A DNA stretch of 64,000 nt, from positions 1,426,001 to 1,490,000 of the forward strand of contig NZ_JAGP01000001.1 in NCBI RefSeq assembly GCF_000526715.1, written 5' to 3'. Below the pieces are notes generated by a model. It searched no databases, was not told the origin of the DNA, and saw nothing but the letters and a program-made list of their open reading frames with translations. The translations under genes and the position numbers were made by a program. This document shows, piece by piece, positions 41,571-48,528 of the stretch (position 1 is the stretch's first letter; every line of letters begins with the position of its first letter). The stretch is from Hydrogenovibrio kuenenii DSM 12350 (GTDB lineage: Bacteria; Pseudomonadota; Gammaproteobacteria; Thiomicrospirales; Thiomicrospiraceae).

Positions 41571-42992
41571 TTAAGGTTTTTGTTTATCTTTCAAACCAAT
41601 CTTCAAACTGTCGATATAAGCATTTGGTTTTTTCGCATCGTATGGGATGTGATCCATAAAGTCGTTACGAACACCTCGATAGCCATCCGTCTTAAACACA
41701 GCTGGATCGAAGTCAGACTTCTTCATCTCACCATCTGCAATCAAAGATTCAACAGCTTTTTTATAGATGTCTGGACGATAAACCTTTTTCGCCATATCTT
41801 GATACCAACTATCTGGCTTATACTCTGGAATTTGTCCCCAGCGACGCATCTGCGTCATATACCAAATGGCATCTGAATAATAAGGGTAGGTTGCGTTGTA
41901 ACGGAAGAAGACGTTGAAGTCAGGCTCTGAACGCTTGTCTCCTTTCTCATACTCGAATGTGCCGGTCATCGAGTTGGCAATGACTTTGTAATCCGCACCA
42001 ACATAGTTCGGCTGAGACAAGATTTTTACTGCTGCTGGGCGGTTTTTGTTGTTATTTTCATCCAACCAATAGGCTGCACGAATCATTGCTTTAACGATAC
42101 GAATGGTGGTGTTTGGATATTTTTCATAAAAATCTTCTCTTAGACCAAAGACCTTTTCCGGGTTATTGGTTTCAATAGAGTTATCTGAAATCACAGGCAC
42201 CCCAATGCCCTTGAATACGGCTTGTTGGTTCCATGGTTCTCCCACACAGTATCCTTCAATCGTGCCGGCTTCCATGGTAGCTGGCATTTGAGGCGGAGGC
42301 GTGACCGATAGCAAAACGTCCGCGCCGATGGTTCCTGAGGTATCCCCTTTTTGAGGTGCATACAGACCAGGGTTCAAGCCACCGGCTGCCAACCAATAAC
42401 GCAACTCGTAGTTATGCGTCGAGACAGGGAATACCATCCCCATTTTGAAAGGTTTACCGGCATCTTTATAGGACTTCACCACAGGCTTCAACGCACTGGC
42501 GCTGATTGGGTGAACCGGCTTACCATCTTTCATTGGCACATGCTTTTTCATTGCTGCCCAGGTTTTGTTGGAAACTGTGATTGCATTACCATTCAAATCC
42601 ATTGAGATAGGCGTAATAATATGCGCTTTCGTACCATAACCGATGGTTGCCGCAATGGGTTGACCTGCCAACATGTGTGCACCGTCCAACTCACCATCAA
42701 TAACGCGATCTAGCAGTACTTTCCAGTTGGCTTGCGCCTCTAAACTGACATATAGACCTTCATCTTCAAAATAACCTTTCTCGTAGGCGATTGCTAAAGG
42801 TGCCATATCCGTTAGCTTGATGAAGCCGAACTTCAAATCTTCTTTTTCTGGTGGCCCTACTTTATCCGCAGCATAAGAAAGCGGTGCATATGCGATGCTA
42901 GATAAAGACATTGCTGCAGCGACAGCTAGAGTCGTTTTCTTAAAAAAGTTTCTGCGACTCAACATTTTCGATGTCATGTTCATTTTTGCCAT
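41571..42992 (-). CDS. nrtA: Nitrate ABC transporter substrate-binding protein NrtA
   Basis: Periplasmic nitrate-binding protein with a Tat signal: [20 protein letters not shown]. The CmpA/NrtA fold is shown by [45 protein letters not shown] and [22 protein letters not shown] chose the ATG at 42992 because AAGGA lies seven bases upstream; three other in-frame ATGs lie nearby. Length is about 473 residues. First gene of nrtABC-nasC-nirBD. Its leader contains a promoter motif and a NasT-type attenuator. Confidence 0.95.
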   Translation of the reverse strand: MAKMNMTSKMLSRRNFFKKTTLAVAAAMSLSSIAYAPLSYAADKVGPPEKEDLKFGFIKLTDMAPLAIAYEKGYFEDEGLYVSLEAQANWKVLLDRVIDGELDGAHMLAGQPIAATIGYGTKAHIITPISMDLNGNAITVSNKTWAAMKKHVPMKDGKPVHPISASALKPVVKSYKDAGKPFKMGMVFPVSTHNYELRYWLAAGGLNPGLYAPQKGDTSGTIGADVLLSVTPPPQMPATMEAGTIEGYCVGEPWNQQAVFKGIGVPVISDNSIETNNPEKVFGLREDFYEKYPNTTIRIVKAMIRAAYWLDENNNKNRPAAVKILSQPNYVGADYKVIANSMTGTFEYEKGDKRSEPDFNVFFRYNATYPYYSDAIWYMTQMRRWGQIPEYKPDSWYQDMAKKVYRPDIYKKAVESLIADGEMKKSDFDPAVFKTDGYRGVRNDFMDHIPYDAKKPNAYIDSLKIGLKDKQKP

Positions 42993-43110
42993 TTCCATTT
43001 CCTTTTGAGGTTGTTCCACATGTCTTGCCTGATTCGCCTATAAGACTTCGCTGCCTTTACGCTCGTCTAGTGATCGATTAATCCAGAGCAACAATCACTG
43101 AAAAAAAACC

Positions 43111-43173
43111 AAAAAAAAACGCCCACAGAATCCGTCCGTTTTTCATGACGAGATTCTGTGAGCGTCTATACTC
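43111..43173 (-). promoter_or_regulatory. NasT-type attenuator leader of nrtA
   Basis: Minus strand: GAGT-ATAGAC-GCTC hexaloop hairpin (43173-43160) overlapping a 15-base terminator stem (GACGCTCACAGAATC with GATTCTGTGGGCGTT) followed by nine T. The hexaloop has A at 1 and G at 4, the pattern known for ANTAR target RNAs. Confidence 0.85.
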
Positions 43174-43196
43174 TAAATTAATTTTGATATTTAATA

Positions 43197-43212
43197 AGAA
43201 ATCTCTAGGCCA
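43197..43212 (-). promoter_or_regulatory. TGG-N10-TTTCT promoter-like element of nrtA
   Basis: Minus strand TGGCCTAGAGATTTCT. Same 16-base frame as sigma-54 promoters but T replaces G in the -12 GC. Shared with FNT, nasT and the chemoreceptor gene at the same distance from their leaders. Beyond it, to 43354, I see only AT-rich sequence. Confidence 0.55.
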
Positions 43213-43354
43213 AACTAAATATATACAATATTTACAACAACTTAATAAAATTTAGCTCTAAAATCCTGTGCACTTTTCTTACCATATTTCAGCAATTGCA
43301 CTCAAATGTGCACCATAATAAATCACTGTTATTGAATTAAATAAGGGCAATTGA

Positions 43355-45082
43355 TTACTTTGCTAATAAAAACAGCACTAATAAAAGCAATATTAATGAA
43401 ATACTTTTCCAGAATAAAACAGGGTTGCGATCTATTAAGGGGGCTTGTGTCTTATTCAAATATGCTTGGTTGGGGTGACGTAGGTCATAGATAAATTCAG
43501 ATATTTCTCTGTATCTTTTTTGCGGCTCAGGCTGTAATGCTTTTCTCAAAGCTTCATCTATCCAGATAGGTGAATCCCGGTCTTCTTCAACAACTGAACG
43601 GTAGCGCAACTTTCGTTGGTCGGCTTTGGTGCGGGCTTTTGCAACCTGAATGCCATAAGGCAAACGGCCTGATAGCAATTGATAAGTAATCACCGCCAAA
43701 GAAAATTGATCGGAACGCGTGCTACCGACATCGCCCAAAAAATATTCTGGCGCAGTGTATTGAGCCGTACCTAACAAATCAGGTTGATTCAGCGGGCTGG
43801 TTATTTCTGCTAAGCCAGCGACCCTAGTTGAACCAAAATCAATAATTTTTACCGTGCCTTGCCGGTCGATCATAATATTATTCGGTCGAATGTCTTGATG
43901 CAGCATCTCCAAACGATGGAACGCGCGTAGCCCTTTTGCGATCTGCTCAACAATCTTTCTCACTGTTTCAACATCTGGTTTTGGGTTATCCAGCATCCAC
44001 TGCGCTAAAGTTTGACCTTCGATATATTCCGTCGTGATATAGAGATAATTTCTCTTTCGAGTCTGCACAATTGGTTTTAAAACATTTGCATGTTCAATAC
44101 GCCGAGCAATCCATTCTTCTAATAAAAATCTTTCCAGGTAGGCGGCATCATCACGTAAATCTATCGACGGTACTTTCAATATAACCTGCTGTTTGCTCTC
44201 CAAGTCTCTGGCCAGGAAAACATGGCTGCGACTGCTGTTATGAATATCTCGTAAAATTTCATAACCGTCAAACTGCATTCTTGCCTCTAATTGAGGTGGA
44301 AAAGGTAATGCCGTCATTTGCTGGTAGGCTTCACTCTCGTCATAATCGGGCAGATTATCTACCCGAACAATTTGAACAGTGAGGTTGTCATCACTCCCTT
44401 TTTGATACGCCTCATCGACAATCTTTTTTGCCGCAATATCCAAATCAACCTCATGCTGTCCAATCAGTTCAACCATTCGCTCATCACTTAAAAACTCATA
44501 AACGCCATCAGTGGTGAGAATGAATACGTCTCCTTTATCGAGTACATGAGTTTGATAGTCGATTTCCAACTGATCGTTCACCCCCAAAGCCCGGCTTAAA
44601 AAACTCTCTTCGCTTGACAGCCAAGTACGGTGATCTTCAGTTAATTGTTCAAGGGTATTTTGAGTAGCAGCAATACGATAGATACGGCTATCCCCGGCAT
44701 GGAATAGATGTGCTGTGGTCGATTTGAACACCACACTGCTAAAGGTACAAACAAAGCCTTTGTCCTTGTTATAACGATACTGGCTACGACGTGTTTGTGA
44801 AAATAGCCAGGAATTGATGGCTAGCAACACACTTTGTGCCGATGTCTTCACACGCCAGGCTTCTGACGTGCTGAAATAATCCATTAGAAAACCTTTTACG
44901 GCTGTTTCACTCGCTATCTGACTGACCTGACTGCTACTGATACCATCCGCCAAAGCGATAACGATGCCTTTGGAACTTAATAAGGGTTCTTCAGGAATAA
45001 GACTTCCATAAAAATCCTGATTAAGTGCCTTCCGACCTTTGTCCGAATATTGCCCGATTGAGACGTTGAGTTGCTTTGTCAT
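43355..45082 (-). CDS. PP2C phosphatase / Ser-Thr kinase fusion
   Basis: Bifunctional protein, 575 residues. PP2C domain (about 8-245): ALADGISSSQVSQIASE, HAGDSRIYRI, TTDGVYEFLSDE, GSDDNLTVQIV. Kinase domain (about 275-535): the lysine in VILKVPS, HQDIRPNNIM as the catalytic loop and DFGSTR as the metal loop. The glycine-rich loop is not recognisable (HNSSRSHVFLA). A hydrophobic segment at residues 551-573 anchors it to the membrane. Such fusions sit in nitrate assimilation loci of Pseudomonas (nirB / kinase / nasA), so a nitrate-related role is supported by context; the substrate is unknown. Confidence 0.9.
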   Translation of the reverse strand: MTKQLNVSIGQYSDKGRKALNQDFYGSLIPEEPLLSSKGIVIALADGISSSQVSQIASETAVKGFLMDYFSTSEAWRVKTSAQSVLLAINSWLFSQTRRSQYRYNKDKGFVCTFSSVVFKSTTAHLFHAGDSRIYRIAATQNTLEQLTEDHRTWLSSEESFLSRALGVNDQLEIDYQTHVLDKGDVFILTTDGVYEFLSDERMVELIGQHEVDLDIAAKKIVDEAYQKGSDDNLTVQIVRVDNLPDYDESEAYQQMTALPFPPQLEARMQFDGYEILRDIHNSSRSHVFLARDLESKQQVILKVPSIDLRDDAAYLERFLLEEWIARRIEHANVLKPIVQTRKRNYLYITTEYIEGQTLAQWMLDNPKPDVETVRKIVEQIAKGLRAFHRLEMLHQDIRPNNIMIDRQGTVKIIDFGSTRVAGLAEITSPLNQPDLLGTAQYTAPEYFLGDVGSTRSDQFSLAVITYQLLSGRLPYGIQVAKARTKADQRKLRYRSVVEEDRDSPIWIDEALRKALQPEPQKRYREISEFIYDLRHPNQAYLNKTQAPLIDRNPVLFWKSISLILLLLVLFLLAK

Positions 45083-45084
45083 AC

Positions 45085-45117
45085 AAATAAATAGACCACT
45101 CCATAGATGGAGTGGTC
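45085..45117 (-). terminator. Hairpin after the FNT gene
   Basis: GACCACTCCA / TGGAGTGGTC stem with a 4-base loop, followed on the minus strand by a T-rich TATTTATTT tail. It lies between the FNT gene and the kinase gene and may reduce read-through. Confidence 0.65.
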
Positions 45118-45134
45118 ATTTAAGCGCTAAACGC

Positions 45135-45947
45135 TTAGCCTAGATTACGTTCTGGGCTAGTTTTAACGTGCGTGTAGTACAAAGGAAGTGCTACAAACAA
45201 GAAACCACCAACCAAATTACCCAGTGCTGTTGGCAACTCGTTCCATAACAAGTAATCCGTTACTGTGAATCCACCGCCCATGATCATTGAGAAAGGGAAC
45301 AAGAACATGTTTACGATTGAGTGCTCGAAACCCATGAAGAAGAACAGCATGATTGGCATCCACATCGCAATAATCTTACTGGTTGCAGAAGTCGAGATCA
45401 TCGCGGCAACGACACCCATTGAAACCATCCAGTTACACAACATTCCTCTGATGAATATCGTCAACCAACCTTCTAAACCATGCTCTTTATAACCTAGGGT
45501 TCTAGCTTCACCGATATGCCCTACCTTTTGCCCAATTGCACCTGGATCAGTGCTGTAGCCATAGGTCAGAATAAAAGACATCATGAAAGCAACGGTCAAG
45601 GCACCACCAAGGTTACCTAAAAACACCAGCCCCCAGTTACGCAACAATTGTTGCATATCAGCACCGGGTCTTTTGTCCAATACCGCCAAAGGCACCAGCA
45701 TAAATACGCCAGTCAAAAGGTCAAACTTCATCAAATACAGCATGATAAAACCGACCGGGAAAAGCAAAGCACCGACCAATGGCGAGCCGGTTTTCATAGC
45801 AACGGTAATGGCGAACATCGCGGCCAATGCCAAAATGGCGCCCGCCATAAAGGCACGGATCAATGTATCTTTTGTCGACATGAAAATTTTTGACTCTCCC
45901 GAATCAACCATTTTCGTTACAAACTCATTTGGTTCTAAATAAGACAT
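45135..45947 (-). CDS. Formate/nitrite transporter family channel (NirC/FocA-like)
   Basis: Pentameric FNT channel for small anions, 270 residues with about six helices. Family motifs: AFMAGAILALAAMFAITVA in the first helices, WGLVFLGNLGGALTVAF, and MLCNWMVSMGVVAAM followed by FFFMGFEHSIVNMFLFP. In this locus nitrite or nitrate is the likely substrate, but the sequence alone does not separate them from formate. AGGAG lies just before the ATG at 45947. It has its own NasT-type leader. Confidence 0.9.
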   Translation of the reverse strand: MSYLEPNEFVTKMVDSGESKIFMSTKDTLIRAFMAGAILALAAMFAITVAMKTGSPLVGALLFPVGFIMLYLMKFDLLTGVFMLVPLAVLDKRPGADMQQLLRNWGLVFLGNLGGALTVAFMMSFILTYGYSTDPGAIGQKVGHIGEARTLGYKEHGLEGWLTIFIRGMLCNWMVSMGVVAAMISTSATSKIIAMWMPIMLFFFMGFEHSIVNMFLFPFSMIMGGGFTVTDYLLWNELPTALGNLVGGFLFVALPLYYTHVKTSPERNLG

Positions 45948-46071
45948 AGCAAGCTCCTCAGTAAACTATGTAATCATGAAATACACCTCAGCCTTGGGGA
46001 TTGGCTTCCTTACCTCACCCCTGACTTGGCTTAATCATTAGCTCTAAAATTGGAAGTCATCAAAAAATTCC

Positions 46072-46134
46072 AAAAAAAAACGCCCACAGAATCACCTCGA
46101 AAAAACTCGAGGTATTCTGTGAGCGTCTACACTC
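46072..46134 (-). promoter_or_regulatory. NasT-type attenuator leader of the FNT gene
   Basis: Minus strand: GAGT-GTAGAC-GCTC hairpin (46134-46121) overlapping a long terminator stem (GACGCTCACAGAATACCTCG with its partner), then nine T. The terminator stem is close to 23 base pairs with one mismatch region. Confidence 0.85.
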
Positions 46135-46155
46135 AAAACTAATTTAAAAGTATTA

Positions 46156-46171
46156 AGAAACTATTAAGCCA
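46156..46171 (-). promoter_or_regulatory. TGG-N10-TTTCT promoter-like element of the FNT gene
   Basis: Minus strand TGGCTTAATAGTTTCT, followed 21 bases later by the leader hairpin, as in nrtA. Confidence 0.55.
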
Positions 46172-46215
46172 ACGAATATTTACATTGATATTTCATTAAC
46201 TTAGCACTTCCTCCA

Positions 46216-46235
46216 ACCCCAGCCTGGCAGATTTT
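46216..46235 (-). repeat. Dispersed CCAG-N-CTGG repeat, minus orientation
   Basis: ACCCCAGCCTGGCAGATTTT lies 26 bases 3' of the nasS stop, inside the nasS-FNT gap. Confidence 0.7.
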
Positions 46236-46260
46236 TGCGCTGTAGCAGAGCAACTTCCCT

Positions 46261-47421
46261 TTAATTCTGCACCAAAATAAAACGATCTTCCCCGATTTCT
46301 ACACCATCCAATAACCAGGGTTCTGCATGCACGCCTTCTTCTTTTCTATTCACCGAAGGGAGCTGAACACCTTGCTTTGACAGCACTGAACGATAAACAT
46401 CCGTCAAATACACTTCCTGTGCCGTCTTTTCAATATCTACGTCTTCTGGAATCTGATGCCAGCGCTTCATCTGAGAAAGTATCCACTCGGCATGTGATTG
46501 CCAAGGAAAATTCGCCAGATGCTTAAAGGGCGAAAAGAAATTCGGGATGTTTCGACAAGTGGAACAACTTGGGTTACAGACTTCACCATAAAAAGCATTT
46601 TTAATCGATTCTCTCGGTGCACCGACATATTGTGGTGAAGACAAATAATCACTGAGTGTTTCTCTATTTTCAACCTTATCGATCCATTCGCTGGCACGAT
46701 AAAGTGCCAAAATGAGTTTTTCATGAATTTCTGGGTTTTGTTCCGCCCAATCCTTGCGCACCCCCAGCACTTTGTCCGGTGCGTTGTTCCAAATCTCATA
46801 CCCGGTGATCAAGGTCACTCCCACTTTGCGCTTCACCGCATGCGTATTCCAAGGTTCACCCACACAATAGGCATCAATCAGATTTTCTTCCAGTGCTTGT
46901 ACCATGCTTGGCGGTGGTACAACGGTGAGATGCACATCCTTATCGGCATCTATCCCCCCTTCCGCCAGCCAATAACGCAACAAATACTGATGCATGGAAA
47001 ATGGAAACACGACTGCAAAACGTAACTTGGGCAAGCCTTGTTCTGCTCTGGCATCAATCACCTTCTTCAGTACACAAGCGCTCTTCTCGGGTTTCAAGAC
47101 CAGTTGAGATTCGTATTCGCTCATTTCTTCATAGAGTGCATTCGACACGCTGATGGCATTACCATTAACCGCAAATGAATAAGCTGTTACCAATGGCCTT
47201 TTGATACCGCCAAGCCCTAGTGTAGAAGACATCAACATAGGTGCTAGCATATGCGCCGCTTCATAAGCACCAAATACCAGTTTGTCGCGAATATTGGACC
47301 AGGACACTTCACGGTGAAGTTCTACATTCAGCCCTTGCTCTTCAAAAAAACCCTGCTCTTTTGCAACAATCAATGAGGCACAATCGTTAAGGGGTATAAA
47401 CCCGATATTAACTTTATCCAT
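46261..47421 (-). CDS. nasS: Cytoplasmic nitrate sensor NasS (NrtA-like)
   Basis: Nitrate- and nitrite-binding regulator, a homologue of NrtA without any signal peptide (starts MDKVNIGFIPLNDCASLIV). The ligand fold is shown by AYEAAHMLAPMLMSSTLGLGG, VNGNAISVSNALYEEM and [23 protein letters not shown]. Length is 386 residues. In the characterised NasST systems NasS holds NasT inactive until nitrate or nitrite binds. It lies 18 bases after nasT; GAGGAAG precedes its ATG. NasS was paired by context and by lack of signal peptide. Confidence 0.92.
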   Translation of the reverse strand: MDKVNIGFIPLNDCASLIVAKEQGFFEEQGLNVELHREVSWSNIRDKLVFGAYEAAHMLAPMLMSSTLGLGGIKRPLVTAYSFAVNGNAISVSNALYEEMSEYESQLVLKPEKSACVLKKVIDARAEQGLPKLRFAVVFPFSMHQYLLRYWLAEGGIDADKDVHLTVVPPPSMVQALEENLIDAYCVGEPWNTHAVKRKVGVTLITGYEIWNNAPDKVLGVRKDWAEQNPEIHEKLILALYRASEWIDKVENRETLSDYLSSPQYVGAPRESIKNAFYGEVCNPSCSTCRNIPNFFSPFKHLANFPWQSHAEWILSQMKRWHQIPEDVDIEKTAQEVYLTDVYRSVLSKQGVQLPSVNRKEEGVHAEPWLLDGVEIGEDRFILVQN

Positions 47422-47439
47422 TCTTCTTCCTCATCATTT

Positions 47440-48027
47440 TTACTCCAGTACGCTGATAATCGTTTCAGCCACTTCATACAACTTCTGATTACTGTCCATA
47501 GAACGCTTACGGATAGCCTCGTACGCTTCCTGTTCACTAACACCCTTTTGTGCCATCAATAAGCGCTTGGCTTTCTCGATCAGTCTATTCTGATCCAGTT
47601 CTGACTTGGTCTGTTTCAACTCGTCTTTCAAAGCCTGATATTCTCTGAAACGTGCAATTGCCACACTCATAATCGGCTTTACGCGTTCCATATCCACACC
47701 CTTAACAATATAACCGCTCACGCCTGATTTTATGGCTTCCTGAATCACGGTTTCGTTATCTTCGTCTGCAAACATCACTACGGGCAGCGGATTATGCTCA
47801 TTCAACAAGTACATACTTTCAAGAATATCTCGATCCGGTGATTCTGTATCAATCACAATCATATCCGGCATAATTTGCGCTACCTTCGCCAACAAGTTCG
47901 GCCCAGGTTCTACACGTGAAATCACTTCATAGCCATGATCCAACAACGCCTGCGACAAAATAGCAGAACGCCCGGAATCATTATCCACTAGCATGACTTT
48001 TATGGTTTCGTACTTGGTCTTAGACAT
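47440..48027 (-). CDS. nasT: ANTAR-domain antiterminator NasT
   Basis: RNA-binding antitermination regulator, 195 residues. A receiver-like domain covers residues about 10-125 (VMLVDNDSGRSAILSQALLDHGYEV, MIVIDTESPDRDIL, GVSGYIVKGVDMERV); the conserved Asp in DTES is present. The C-terminal ANTAR helices follow, with QNRLIEKAKRLLMAQKGVSEQEAYEAIRKRSMDSNQKLYEVAETIISVL. AAGGGA lies just before the ATG. First gene of nasTS, with its own leader terminator, divergent from the chemoreceptor gene. Confidence 0.95.
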   Translation of the reverse strand: MSKTKYETIKVMLVDNDSGRSAILSQALLDHGYEVISRVEPGPNLLAKVAQIMPDMIVIDTESPDRDILESMYLLNEHNPLPVVMFADEDNETVIQEAIKSGVSGYIVKGVDMERVKPIMSVAIARFREYQALKDELKQTKSELDQNRLIEKAKRLLMAQKGVSEQEAYEAIRKRSMDSNQKLYEVAETIISVLE

Positions 48028-48103
48028 TCCCTTGTCGCCTGTTTAAGTCACTCACATTCATGTTCAACTCGTCTTATTGGTTTACGTTTGGCTTACCAAA
48101 AAC

Positions 48104-48154
48104 AAAAAATGCTCATCCCTTTCCTCAATATACAAGGAAACGGTATGAGCATTT
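48104..48154 (-). promoter_or_regulatory. Leader terminator upstream of nasT
   Basis: Minus strand: AAATGCTCATACCGTTTCCT pairs with AGGAAAGGGATGAGCATTT, followed by T. The preceding TATAGAAATGCTCA resembles TATAGACGCTCA in the nrtA leader, so autoregulation by NasT is possible, although the hexaloop is less clear here. Confidence 0.65.
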
Positions 48155-48185
48155 CTATACTTATTTCATATTTACCTTTGATAAT

Positions 48186-48201
48186 AGAAACAACCAAACC
48201 A
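48186..48201 (-). promoter_or_regulatory. TGG-N10-TTTCT promoter-like element of nasTS
   Basis: Minus strand TGGTTTGGTTGTTTCT, the same 16-base frame as the other three. Confidence 0.5.
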
Positions 48202-48390
48202 ACTTCAAATTTATGTTTCAAAAACAATAGATTAAAATAAGAACTGCATTTTTTAACTTTTTTCTATTGCCTTTTATCATCCCATCTTGTCTCATCTTGG
48301 TGCAACCTGCCCTTTCCTGCTCAAATGATTTGGCAAACAAATTAACCACCACTTATATAAGCACTTGATTTGTATATGGTTAACCTTCTC

Positions 48391-48406
48391 TGGTTTAGAT
48401 ATTTCT
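48391..48406 (+). promoter_or_regulatory. TGG-N10-TTTCT promoter-like element of the chemoreceptor gene
   Basis: Plus strand TGGTTTAGATATTTCT, 19 bases before the leader hairpin. The rest of the nasT-chemoreceptor gap (48202-48390) shows no gene or clear structure. Confidence 0.55.
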
Positions 48407-48425
48407 TATCTGGTGTTTATAGTTT

Positions 48426-48492
48426 GAGTAAAGACGCTCACAGAAATTCGTTTGATACTAAATTCAAATGAAAACTTTGTGGGCGTTTTTTA
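48426..48492 (+). promoter_or_regulatory. NasT-type attenuator leader of the chemoreceptor gene
   Basis: GAGT-AAAGAC-GCTC hexaloop hairpin (48426-48439) whose GCTCACAGA also pairs with TTTGTGGGC to form a terminator (inner stem TTCGTTTGA with TTCAAATGAA) followed by six T. A at loop position 1 and G at 4 match the ANTAR target pattern and the nrtA leader almost base for base. Confidence 0.85.
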
Positions 48493-48528
48493 TTGGCGCA
48501 GCAAAAGCAGAAAGGGGTTTCAAACGTT

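Noticed and set aside
48493-48528. Longer chemoreceptor start at TTG 48493
   Set aside because: This codon sits next to the T run of the leader terminator; ATG 48529 has a ribosome site and the PAS domain begins just after it.
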